From positions 3,308,501-3,372,500 of the forward strand of contig NZ_CP109073.1 of assembly GCF_035917415.1 (NCBI RefSeq): a DNA stretch of 64,000 nt, given 5' to 3'. A program made the position numbers and the translations under genes. Under the pieces are notes generated by a model that had not been told where the DNA came from, searched no databases, and worked only from the letters and a program-made list of their open reading frames with translations. The number at the start of each line of letters is the position of its first letter. The first letter of the stretch is position 1. Origin of the DNA: Streptomyces sp. NBC_01803. GTDB lineage: Bacteria > Actinomycetota > Actinomycetes > Streptomycetales > Streptomycetaceae. Below are positions 28,210 to 36,115 of the stretch, piece after piece.

Positions 28210-28695
28210 TCAGCGATCGCGGAAGAAGTCCGTCAGCATCCGGCCGCAATCGTCGGCGAGCACCGAGCCGATCACCTCCGGGCGGTGATTGAGCCGACGG
28301 TCCCGCAGCACGTCCCACAGCGACCCGGCCGCACCCGCCTTCTCGTCGACCGCGCCGTACACGACGCGGTCGACCCGGGCGAGCACGCTCGCCCCCGCGC
28401 ACATCGTGCAGGGCTCCAGCGTGACCACCAGGGTGCAGCCGGTGAGCCGCCAGTCGCCGAGCCGACCGGCGGCGGCGCGCAGCGCGAGGACCTCCGCGTG
28501 GGCGGTCGGATCCCCGGTGGCCTCGCGCTCGTTGCGCCCAAGGCCGAGCACCGGGCCGTCCGGGCCGCTGGGGCCGAGGAGGACGGCTCCGACCGGCACG
28601 TCCCCCGTGGCCACGGCCGCGGCGGCCTCCGCGAGCGCCCGGCGCATCGCCGGCCGCCACGGGTCGCGCAGCGGATCGCCGTGCCCGGGGGTCAT
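28210..28695 (-). CDS. tadA: tRNA(adenine34) deaminase
   Basis: 161 residues of the cytidine/deoxycytidylate deaminase fold with the zinc site HAEVLAL (His and catalytic Glu, about 65) and PCTMCAGA (two Cys, about 94). It converts A34 to inosine in tRNA-Arg(ACG), which is encoded in this window at 20788. The gene upstream on the same strand is the deaminase-associated protein usually found beside it. Cytosolic and essential in most bacteria. Confidence 0.9.
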   Translation of the reverse strand: MTPGHGDPLRDPWRPAMRRALAEAAAAVATGDVPVGAVLLGPSGPDGPVLGLGRNEREATGDPTAHAEVLALRAAAGRLGDWRLTGCTLVVTLEPCTMCAGASVLARVDRVVYGAVDEKAGAAGSLWDVLRDRRLNHRPEVIGSVLADDCGRMLTDFFRDR

Positions 28696-28749
28696 GCCGT
28701 CACGCCTTCACACCGTCACGTCGTCGGGGCCTTCACGTCGTCGGCGCCG

Positions 28750-29295
28750 TCACCGGACCGCCTCCAGCACCTCGGCGCAGCCGAGCGCGTCGGCGATCTC
28801 GCTGAGGGCGTCGTCCGGGGCGAGCTTCAGCACGGTGCCCGCGTCGATGCCGAGGTCGGCCAGCAGATCGGCGTCCCCCAGCGGGCCGCGCGGCACCGCG
28901 TCCGAGCCGCTCGGGGCGGCGCTCTCCTCGTCATCGTCCTCGATCTCTTCCTCGACGCCGTCCTCCGTGCCGTCCAGATCGACCATCTGTTCCAGGGCGT
29001 CGGGGTCCTCCGGCTCCCGGCCCAGCAACTCGTCGGTCAGCAGAATCTCGCCATACGCGCTGCGCAGCGCGCGTGCGGCGTCGGAGACGAAGACCCGCGG
29101 GTCGTCCTCGCCGTCCACGCGGACGAGGCCGAACCAGGCGCCTTCCTGCTCGATGCAGACGAGAACGGTCTCGTCATCGGGAGCCGCCTCGCGGGCCAAC
29201 TCGGCCAGCTCGTCCAGGCTCTCCACGTCATCGAGCTCTGTATCACTCGCTTCCCAACCATCATCGGTCCGCGCGAGCAGTGCGGTGAAGTACAC
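28750..29295 (-). CDS. tRNA adenosine deaminase-associated protein
   Basis: A GTG start at 29295 with GGGGAG eight bases upstream gives 181 residues beginning VYFTALLARTDDGWEASDTE. It contains IEQEGAWFGLVRVDGEDDPR, a very acidic segment (EEEIEDDDEES) and [17 protein letters not shown]. This is the actinobacterial protein family named for its position next to tadA. The mechanism is unknown; the position 55 bp upstream of tadA supports co-expression. Confidence 0.85.
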   Translation of the reverse strand: MYFTALLARTDDGWEASDTELDDVESLDELAELAREAAPDDETVLVCIEQEGAWFGLVRVDGEDDPRVFVSDAARALRSAYGEILLTDELLGREPEDPDALEQMVDLDGTEDGVEEEIEDDDEESAAPSGSDAVPRGPLGDADLLADLGIDAGTVLKLAPDDALSEIADALGCAEVLEAVR

Positions 29296-29622
29296 CGTGA
29301 CTCTCCCCACTCGGTTCGGCTGTGCCACCTGCATCGTGGCAGATAAGGGGTGCGCTGTCGGGTAACTCGGCAGTTCACCAACGGAATGTCCCCACACGTC
29401 ATTCCCCGTGCGGGCGGGCGGTACGGGCGCGGTGTGGCCGGACGCGGACACGCCGGGCGACCGGGTCGCGGGCCTGCGGCTTCCCGAGTCGCGGTATATC
29501 CCCTCTCCTCCCTCCATGCACCACTCTCCACGTCCCCGCCGCCGTTTGTCCACCAGGGGTCTCGGACGGGAAACGAGCCGGTCAGTCCTGCGATGTCGGT
29601 GGTGTTCGGTACTGTCGGACGC
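29296..29622. other. intergenic region before upp, 327 bp
   Basis: Divergent promoter space between the deaminase-associated gene and upp. No gene is seen. It includes TCCACCAGGGGTCTCGGAC at 29549-29567, found again exactly at 46118-46136 upstream of the SARP regulator. Confidence 0.4.
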
Positions 29623-30258
29623 ATGCGGACCCATGTCGTCGACCACCCGTTGGTGGCGCACAAGCTGACCACGCTGCGCGACGCGCGTACCGATTCACCG
29701 ACGTTCCGGCGGCTGGCGGATGAGCTCGTCACCCTGCTCGCTTACGAAGCGACCCGTGATGTCCGCACCGAGCTGGTCGATATCACAACTCCGGTGGCGG
29801 CGACCACGGGTGTGCGACTTTCCCATCCCCGTCCGCTGGTCGTGCCGATCATACGGGCAGGTCTCGGCATGCTCGACGGCATGGTCCGGTTGCTGCCGAC
29901 GGCGGAGGTCGGGTTCTTCGGGATGATCCGCGACGAGCGGACGCTGGAGGCGTCGACCTATGCGAACCGGGTGCCGGAGGACCTGTCGGGGCGGCAGGTC
30001 TATGTGCTGGACCCGATGCTGGCGACCGGCGGCACGTTGGTGGCGGCGGTGCGGGAGCTGCTGCGGCGCGGCGCCGACGACATCACCGCGATCTGTCTGC
30101 TCGTGGCGCCCGAGGGCGTCGAGCGCCTGGAGCGCGAGCTGGCCGGGGCGCCGGTGACGGTGGTGACCGGCGCGCTGGACGAGGGGCTGAACGACAAGGG
30201 CTTCATCGTCCCCGGTCTCGGGGACGCGGGCGACCGGATGTACGGGACGGTCGACTGA
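29623..30258 (+). CDS. upp: uracil phosphoribosyltransferase
   Basis: The ATG at 29623 gives 211 residues. The start [20 protein letters not shown], then [13 protein letters not shown], the PRPP loop [11 protein letters not shown] and the uracil loop [20 protein letters not shown], are diagnostic. It makes UMP from uracil and PRPP in pyrimidine salvage. It is followed by short direct repeats of GCTGA at 30258-30275 and the convergent LytR-C gene. Confidence 0.95.
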   Translation: MRTHVVDHPLVAHKLTTLRDARTDSPTFRRLADELVTLLAYEATRDVRTELVDITTPVAATTGVRLSHPRPLVVPIIRAGLGMLDGMVRLLPTAEVGFFGMIRDERTLEASTYANRVPEDLSGRQVYVLDPMLATGGTLVAAVRELLRRGADDITAICLLVAPEGVERLERELAGAPVTVVTGALDEGLNDKGFIVPGLGDAGDRMYGTVD

Positions 30259-30287
30259 GCTGAGCTGAGCTGAGCCGGAGGCCCGGG

Positions 30288-30962
30288 TCAGCAGGACGGT
30301 GTCGTCGGGGAGGCGGACTGAGGGGCGGTCAGCTCCGCGAGGCGGCGCTCGGCCTCGTCGGCCGCGGTCAGCTCGGTGAAGGACTCGCCGATGACGAAGT
30401 CGAGGACCGAGTCCGCGCCGGCGTCCTGGCCGGACCTCGGCTCGCCGGTCTCGGCGCCGTCGAGCTGGGCGGCGAGGACGGACAGCGCGCCGGACTCCGC
30501 CGCGGCGGCGGTGCCGAGGAGCAGCCCGGGGGAGTCGACCTGGCCGTCGAGATCCTCGGGGGCGTTGCCGACCTCGCCGATGGCGAAGCCGCGCTCGGCG
30601 AGCGCGTCGGCGGTCTCCTGGGCGAGGCCGCTGCGCCGGGTGGCGTTGTAGACGTTGACGGTGATGGCGGCGGGGTCGGGCAGCTCCGTGGTGTCGGCCG
30701 GGCGCCCGTCGCGGGCGGGGGGCGCGCAGTCCTCGTCGCCGACGCCGGATCGCGCCCGGGGCGCGCTGCCGCCGCCGTCGTCCGCCGAGAAGACATCGAT
30801 GAGCTGAAGGGTCCCGTAGCCGAGCAGCGCGAGCACGGTGACGGAGGCGAGGACGGCCAGCACGAGGCGTCCGCGGCGTCGGCGCGGGCGCATCCTGGGA
30901 TACCGGTCGCCCGTGACGCGGAACTTCTTGCCGCCCATGCCAGGGGGCGTCAGCATGCTCAT
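30288..30962 (-). CDS. LytR C-terminal domain membrane protein
   Basis: 224 residues: a cytosolic basic N-terminus (MRPRRRRGRL), one membrane helix (about 34-54) and an outside LytR_C domain (ITVNVYNATRRSGLAQETAD, ALAERGFAIGEVGNA) near 108-200. Such stand-alone domains sit with LytR-CpsA-Psr-type cell-wall ligases. A Ser/Pro-rich end closes it. The Streptomyces order upp/LytR-C/small protein is preserved here. Confidence 0.85.
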   Translation of the reverse strand: MSMLTPPGMGGKKFRVTGDRYPRMRPRRRRGRLVLAVLASVTVLALLGYGTLQLIDVFSADDGGGSAPRARSGVGDEDCAPPARDGRPADTTELPDPAAITVNVYNATRRSGLAQETADALAERGFAIGEVGNAPEDLDGQVDSPGLLLGTAAAAESGALSVLAAQLDGAETGEPRSGQDAGADSVLDFVIGESFTELTAADEAERRLAELTAPQSASPTTPSC

Positions 30963-31063
30963 GGCCGCAGCGTAGTCAGGGGATCGACGGGGGCCTAATA
31001 AATGATCAGCTCAGATGCCGGACCGACCCGAACGGGGCAATCGGCGGGCGGCGGGGCGACGGC

Positions 31064-31360
31064 TCAGTCCAGCTCCAGCACCCGGGCGTGCAGCACCTGA
31101 CGCTGCTGCAGGGCCGCGCGGACCGCCCGGTGCAGTCCGTCCTCCAGATACAGATCGCTCCGCCACTTCACGACATGGGCGAAGAGATCCCCGTAGAACG
31201 TGGAGTCCTCGGCCAGCAGCGTCTCCAGATCGAGCTGCTGCTTGGTGGTGACCAACTGGTCGAGGCGGACCGGGCGCGGCGCCACGTCTGCCCACTGCCG
31301 GGTGTGTTCCCGGCCGTGGTCAGGGTAAGGTCGTCCGTTTCCGATGCGCTTGAAGATCAC
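31064..31360 (-). CDS. small conserved protein (often labelled VapB-type antitoxin)
   Basis: 98 residues starting MIFKRIGNGRPYPDHGREHT, with RPVRLDQLVTTKQQLDLETL and a helical end. In Streptomyces genomes a protein of this kind follows the LytR-C gene and is often auto-labelled as a VapB-family antitoxin. No toxin gene is next to it and no AbrB or Arc-type DNA-binding motif is clear, so I keep the label tentative. Confidence 0.6.
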   Translation of the reverse strand: MIFKRIGNGRPYPDHGREHTRQWADVAPRPVRLDQLVTTKQQLDLETLLAEDSTFYGDLFAHVVKWRSDLYLEDGLHRAVRAALQQRQVLHARVLELD

Positions 31361-31427
31361 ACGGAGAGCCTACCGGGCGGGACGCTTCCGTCGCAGCCTC
31401 CCGCCGTGGTGACGAGTCGGACCATCG

Positions 31428-32015
31428 TCACCGCCGGGCGGGGGCCGGGGAGTCGGGCTCGGGCAGGCTGCGGGCATAGCGGCCGAGGGTGTACGCGATG
31501 ACGTCGACGCCGATGTCGAGAGCCGTGGCGTTGACGTCGACGTTGCCGAGGCCGTCGCGGGCGGCGTGGTAGCGGGCGTCGTACGGCACGCCCCGGCGCC
31601 GCCTCCGGCGCCGCCCCATGCGGCGGCCTCCGGCGCCGCCCCACGCGCCCCACGCGGCGGCCTCCGCCTCGGACTTGACGCCCTCGGCGCCGGTGAAGAC
31701 GCCGCCGGCCGGGATGCCCGCCGCGACGAACGGGCCGTAGTCGCGGCGGCCGTCCAGGGCTTACGGCCCGGGGACAGGCCACGGTCGGTCAGGAACGCCG
31801 TGACGTCCCGCTCGACCGACGCGGTGCCCTCGTGGACGAACAGGCCGTAGGTGGGGGAGGCGATCATGCCGAAGTGGAGGTAGGGCGCGACGGCGTCGGG
31901 TCCGGCCGCCGGCAGGTTGTCCATGGAGTGCTCGGCGCCCAGCGGGCCGAACTCCTCGGCGGACCACAGCGCGAACCTGACCTTGTGCGGGTGGCCGGTC
32001 CCCGAGGTGGGCGAG
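31428..32015 (-). pseudogene. M28-family metallo-aminopeptidase, truncated and frameshifted
   Basis: Minus-strand parts: KVRFALWSAEEFGPLGAEHS near 32000 (the catalytic Glu pair of M28 peptidases), then HFGMIASPTYGLFV; after a frameshift near 31757 ALDGRRDYGPFVAAGIPAGG, FTGAEGVKSEAEAAAWG and YDARYHAARDGLGNVDVNAT with the end SLPEPDSPAP. The N-terminal half and signal peptide are missing at about 32015. Between the last parts lies a duplicated GC-rich insert coding Arg runs. Secreted aminopeptidases of this type are common in Streptomyces; this one is dead. Confidence 0.75.
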
Positions 32016-32162
32016 ACGCATGCGGGAGAACGTCACGTGAGGGGACGTTATCGCCCATGCCGCGGGTGCCCGGCGCGCTGCTCCGGCATGCCTCGCTACC
32101 GGAGAGCCCATTGACCAGACGCGGAATGCGGCCGAGAGTTCGAATATGCGAAGGGTGGCGGC

Positions 32163-33098
32163 ATGGGCGGGGTGATCACCGGCTTCACGATCATCGCCAC
32201 CGTCATCGCCATCGGATACCTCCTCGGCCTGCACGACCTGCTGGGCGACAGCGGACGGGACGTCCTGACCCGGCTCGCGTTCCACGTGGCGAACCCGGCC
32301 CTGCTCTTCGTCATCCTCGCCGACGCCGACCTCGGCGTGCTCTTCTCGCCGTCGCTGCTGGCCACGGCCCTGAGCACGGTCGCCACCGCGTCGATCTTCG
32401 TCGCGGTCGGCGCCGCCCGCCGCTGGGGCGCCGCCCGGGTGACGATCGGGGCGCTGTGTTCCGCCTACGTGAACGCGGGCAACCTGGGCATCCCCATCGC
32501 CCTCTACGTGCTGGGCGACGCCTCGCTGGTCGCGCCGATCCTGCTTCTGCAGCAGCTCGCGATCACCCCGACGGCCCTCACCGTCCTGGACATGTCCACC
32601 GCGCGGGACGGCGGCGGCGAGCGGCGGACCGTCGTCCAGCGGCTGACCACCCCGTTCCGCAACCCGATCGTCATCGGCTCCCTCAGCGGCATCGCGGTCG
32701 CCGCCTCGGGCACCACCCTGCCCAGCGCCGTTCTCGGACCGGCCACGCTGGTCGGTGACATGGCCGTGCCCGCCATCCTCCTCGCCTTCGGTATCTCGCT
32801 GCGCGGCAGCGCGTTCCCGGCCCGGGGAGCGGAGCGCGGCCCGGTGCTGCTCTCGGTGGCGCTGAAGTCCCTGGCCCATCCGGCGATCGCGTGGGTGACG
32901 GCCGCCTGGCTGTTCCGCCTGGACCCGGCCGAGCAGCTGAACGTGGTGGTCACCTCCGCCCTGCCCGCCGCGCAGAACCTCTTCACCTACGCCTCCCACT
33001 ACGCCACCGATGTCCGGCTGGCCCGCGAGTCGATCCTGCTCTCCACGATCCTGGCCGGGCCCGTGATCGCGCTCGTGGTGGCGCTGCTGGGGCCCTGA
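32163..33098 (+). CDS. AEC-family transporter (auxin efflux carrier type)
   Basis: 311 residues with about ten membrane helices. AFHVANPALLFVILADAD, SAYVNAGNLGIPIALYVLG and TSALPAAQNLFTYASHYATD match the AEC family, which moves small organic anions or related solutes. No pathway partner is adjacent; the terpenoid-type operon converges from the other side with an 11-bp gap. Inner membrane. Confidence 0.85.
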   Translation: MGGVITGFTIIATVIAIGYLLGLHDLLGDSGRDVLTRLAFHVANPALLFVILADADLGVLFSPSLLATALSTVATASIFVAVGAARRWGAARVTIGALCSAYVNAGNLGIPIALYVLGDASLVAPILLLQQLAITPTALTVLDMSTARDGGGERRTVVQRLTTPFRNPIVIGSLSGIAVAASGTTLPSAVLGPATLVGDMAVPAILLAFGISLRGSAFPARGAERGPVLLSVALKSLAHPAIAWVTAAWLFRLDPAEQLNVVVTSALPAAQNLFTYASHYATDVRLARESILLSTILAGPVIALVVALLGP

Positions 33099-33108
33099 GC
33101 GGCGGGTG

Positions 33109-34041
33109 TCAGAACCCGGGCACCTGACGGGCGGCCAGGCAGGCGACGATGATCAGCAGCATCGCCGGGGGGTAGAGGCTCGCGCGGTTGAAGACGGCCA
33201 TCGCGTTCTCGGGATAGGGGTCGCGCAGCAGACGCAGGCCGGGGGCGAGCAGGGCGTACAGGCCGGCCAGAAGCGTGCCCGCGACGCCGGGCACGCCGCA
33301 GGACGGCCAGGACGCGACCGCCATGCCGGTGCCGGAGACCACCGCCACGGCCAGGAACGCGAACGTCAGCAGGCCGCTGACCCGGTATCCGTAGACGACG
33401 GGGATGGTGCGGACGCCGAGATGGACGTCCTCCTCCACGTCGGCCCAGTCGTTGACGATGTTCCGGCCGCCGATCTCCCAGGCCGCCAGCCAGGCGCAGA
33501 ACAGCCACAGCAGCGGGCGGTCCACCTCGGAGGAGACCGCGAACCAGCCGACGCAGCCGCCGAGCGCCACCATCACCCCGGTCAGCAGGAACTTGAGCGG
33601 CGTCACCCGGGCCAGCGCGCAGTACGCCGCCTCCAGCAGGGCCGCGGTGATCAGCAGCGCGGCGCACACCCAGCTCAGCATCGCGGACAGGGTCAGCGAG
33701 ACGGCACCGAGCGTGGCCACCCACGCCATGCCCATGACCGGGCTCAGCCGGCCCTGGGCCAGCGGGTGGCGGCCCCCCGCGCTGTCGATGTCGAAACCCT
33801 GGTACGCGCGGACATACGCGAAGCGCTGCCGGTCCAGGTGCGCGTCGATGAGGTCGTTGGCCGCGAACACCGCGAAGTACCCGGCCAGGGAGGCCGTCAG
33901 GACCAGCCCGAGCCGGGTGGGCGGCGGGCTGCCGTCGGCCAGGAAGACGCCGAGCAGCGGCTGGGCGACGCTGAGCGTGGCCTGCGTGCCCCGGGAGAAG
34001 CCGTACAGCGCCCGGACGTTCTCGGTCAGCACCGCGGTCAT
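33109..34041 (-). CDS. UbiA-family prenyltransferase
   Basis: The ATG at 34041 overlaps the previous gene by 4 bp, giving 310 residues with about eight membrane helices. The first Asp-rich motif NDLIDAHLD (NDxxDxxxD, residues about 52-60) and the second NDWADVEEDVHLG (about 183) bind Mg and prenyl diphosphate. UbiA enzymes prenylate aromatic acceptors such as 4-hydroxybenzoate; the operon supplies such an acid. The prenyl chain length cannot be told. Last gene of a three-gene operon. Confidence 0.85.
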   Translation of the reverse strand: MTAVLTENVRALYGFSRGTQATLSVAQPLLGVFLADGSPPPTRLGLVLTASLAGYFAVFAANDLIDAHLDRQRFAYVRAYQGFDIDSAGGRHPLAQGRLSPVMGMAWVATLGAVSLTLSAMLSWVCAALLITAALLEAAYCALARVTPLKFLLTGVMVALGGCVGWFAVSSEVDRPLLWLFCAWLAAWEIGGRNIVNDWADVEEDVHLGVRTIPVVYGYRVSGLLTFAFLAVAVVSGTGMAVASWPSCGVPGVAGTLLAGLYALLAPGLRLLRDPYPENAMAVFNRASLYPPAMLLIIVACLAARQVPGF

Positions 34042-35273
34042 GGCCACGCGCTTCCCTCCGTCGGCCCTTCCGCGGCATGCGGTGCGTCCGGGCTCTCCGG
34101 CTCCCGCGCGCCGGAGCCGACGTAGTCGTGGGCGAAGGCGGCGGCGTGCGGGCCCGGCCGGCCCAGGCGCTCGATCGCCGCGAGCCGCAGCCGCAGCGAG
34201 AACCCGGCGTCGCCGTCCTTGCCCGGCGGCAGGTGCAGCAGCCGCAGCAGCCGGTCGGAGAACTCCTGGGCCCGCCAGATCTGCGGCAGCCGCCGCGCGC
34301 TGTAGGCGTCGAGGGCGCCGCGATCGCCGTCCCGGTAGCGGCGCAGCAGGGCGCCCGCGAGGGCGATGGCGTCCGCGATGGCCAGGTTCATGCCCTTGGC
34401 GCCGGACGGGGTGAGCACGTGCGCCGCGTCCCCGGCCAACAGCAGGCGGCCGTGCCGGAGCGGTTCGGTGACGCTGCTGCGCATGCGCAGGACGTGGACG
34501 TCGGGGAAGCCCGCGATGTCCGGCAGGGGCGCGAGCCGGGCGCGCAACTGCTCGTGGATGCGGTGCGCGGGCCAGTCGTCCGCCGTGTCGCCGGGGGCGC
34601 ACTGGAGGTAGAAGCGGCTGAGGCGGGAGGTGCGCGGCATTATGCCGGCGAAGCCGTCGGGGTGCACGGCGTAGACGACTCCTTCGGCGGGACGGTCCAC
34701 CTCGGCGAGGACGGTCAGCCAGTCGTACGGATAGCGGCGCCGGAAGACCCGGTGGCGGACGGCGGGGAGGGCGGCGCGGGACGCGCCGCGGAAGCCGTCG
34801 CAGCCGACGACATACTCGCACTCGATCTCGATGCCGTCGCACACCAGGCGCGGGCGGTGCGTCGTGACGTCCTCGACGGCCCGGACGGTCTTGGAGAACA
34901 TCGGCGGCGGCCCGGCGCCGCCAGTGAGGGTCGCGATCAGGTCCCTGACCAGGAACTGCTGCGGATAGACCCAGTGCCGCCGGCCGCCGGAGAGGGCGCC
35001 GTAGTCGACGCGGACGTCCCGGCCCAGGCAGCGGAAGGCGCACCAGCCGTGCCGGACGCCGTCGGCCAGCAGCCGGTCGGCCAGCCCGTCGCGGCGCAGG
35101 GCCGCGACGACGCGGTGTTCGAGGAGCCCGGCGCGCGGGCGGTGCTCGACGTGCTCGCGGGACTGCCGTTCGACGACGCGGCAGGCGACGCCGGCCCTGC
35201 TGAGCAGGTTGGCCAGCACCAGCCCGGCCGGACCCGCGCCGATGATGCCCACCTGGGTACGCAGCCGCCGCAT
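34038..35273 (-). CDS. PobA-like FAD-dependent 4-hydroxybenzoate 3-hydroxylase
   Basis: 411 residues. The FAD site is VGIIGAGPAGLVLANLLSRA; RAGLLEHRVV resembles the PobA substrate-loop RAGVLEQ; DG near CEYVVGCDGFRG and LLLAGDAAHVLTPSGAKGMN near 280 (PobA AGDAAHI-PTGAKGLN) are strong. The expected reaction is NAD(P)H- and O2-dependent hydroxylation of 4-hydroxybenzoate to protocatechuate. It is placed between a chorismate-lyase-like gene and UbiA, so here it probably serves biosynthesis, not catabolism; no ring-cleavage genes are nearby. Confidence 0.85.
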   Translation of the reverse strand: MRRLRTQVGIIGAGPAGLVLANLLSRAGVACRVVERQSREHVEHRPRAGLLEHRVVAALRRDGLADRLLADGVRHGWCAFRCLGRDVRVDYGALSGGRRHWVYPQQFLVRDLIATLTGGAGPPPMFSKTVRAVEDVTTHRPRLVCDGIEIECEYVVGCDGFRGASRAALPAVRHRVFRRRYPYDWLTVLAEVDRPAEGVVYAVHPDGFAGIMPRTSRLSRFYLQCAPGDTADDWPAHRIHEQLRARLAPLPDIAGFPDVHVLRMRSSVTEPLRHGRLLLAGDAAHVLTPSGAKGMNLAIADAIALAGALLRRYRDGDRGALDAYSARRLPQIWRAQEFSDRLLRLLHLPPGKDGDAGFSLRLRLAAIERLGRPGPHAAAFAHDYVGSGAREPESPDAPHAAEGPTEGSAWP

Positions 35274-35288
35274 GAGAACCGTGCCGCC

Positions 35289-35924
35289 TCACGCCGCCGG
35301 AACGGCGGACGGGTTGAAGAGCTCGTTGATCAGCGCCAGCGGGTCGTCGCTGTGCCAGACGAGATAGGTCTTGTAGGCCGCCGGGCGGCCGGGGCCGTCG
35401 TCGCCCGTCCAGGGGCGGCGGCCCGCGTCGAGCAGCGTGCGGCGATAGCCCGTGCCCGCGGCGGTCAGCGCCGGGCCGAGCGGGATGGATCTGCTGGTGA
35501 GGCAGGGTTCGAGGCCGGGCGCGAGGCCCAGCCTGGCCACCACGTGGTTCACGGACAGGGCCTGCCCCCCGGTCCGGGTGGTGGCGGAGTACCGCACGAG
35601 AACGTCCCCGCCGCCGTCGATCCGGAGCAGCGCGGGCACGCCGTTCCCCGTGTCGCGGGCGGGGGTCCGTAACTGGGCAAGACAGGTCAGATGCAACGGT
35701 TCGCCAGCCATGGATTCCAGGAGGGTCGTGGTCAGTCCCTCGCTGCTCAGCAGCATGCGGGTCAGCGGGGAGGAGAAGTGGCGGATCCGCTCTCTCGGGT
35801 CGGCGGTGCCGTCGAGGGCGGCGCCGAGTATCGCGTCGAGGGGCACGTCGAGCGGCACGTCGAGAGGAAAAGCCGCGGGAAAGACGCCGCATGACGTCGG
35901 CACGGACATCTGATCACTCCTCAT
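35289..35924 (-). CDS. chorismate-lyase-like (UbiC-type) protein, TTA codon
   Basis: 211 residues; first gene of the operon. MLLSSEGLTTTLLESMAGEP with LHLTCLAQLRTP and VLVRYSATTRTGGQALSVNH resemble UbiC/chorismate pyruvate-lyase-like proteins (start of the lyase fold and the ligand-enclosing strands). It would give 4-hydroxybenzoate plus pyruvate from chorismate. The assignment is moderate: identity is by pattern plus context. Codon 85 is TTA (35670-35672), so translation probably depends on bldA tRNA. The N-terminus contains a repeated PLDVPLDVPLD. Confidence 0.65.
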   Translation of the reverse strand: MRSDQMSVPTSCGVFPAAFPLDVPLDVPLDAILGAALDGTADPRERIRHFSSPLTRMLLSSEGLTTTLLESMAGEPLHLTCLAQLRTPARDTGNGVPALLRIDGGGDVLVRYSATTRTGGQALSVNHVVARLGLAPGLEPCLTSRSIPLGPALTAAGTGYRRTLLDAGRRPWTGDDGPGRPAAYKTYLVWHSDDPLALINELFNPSAVPAA

Positions 35925-36115
35925 CGCCGGGCATCACCTAGATGTCCAACGGCGTCGGCCCCGTCAGGTCACGGCCCCGCACCCCGACGGAAGCGTGTGC
36001 GCCGGGGGCCCGGCGCCGGGGCGGGAGGCGGGCTCCGGTCGCGGGGTCGCGAGCACGGGCCCCCGCTCGCACGTCCCCGGTTGCGGGCCTCCCGCGCGCG
36101 GCCGAGCATGGCGGC

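Noticed and set aside
31064..31360. A VapBC toxin-antitoxin pair
   Set aside because: No PIN-domain toxin gene is adjacent and the small protein lacks a clear antitoxin DNA-binding motif.
33109..35892. A 927-codon minus-strand frame spanning UbiA and the two genes upstream
   Set aside because: Only its last 310 codons are real (UbiA); the rest is an out-of-frame reading of the PobA-like and UbiC-like genes.
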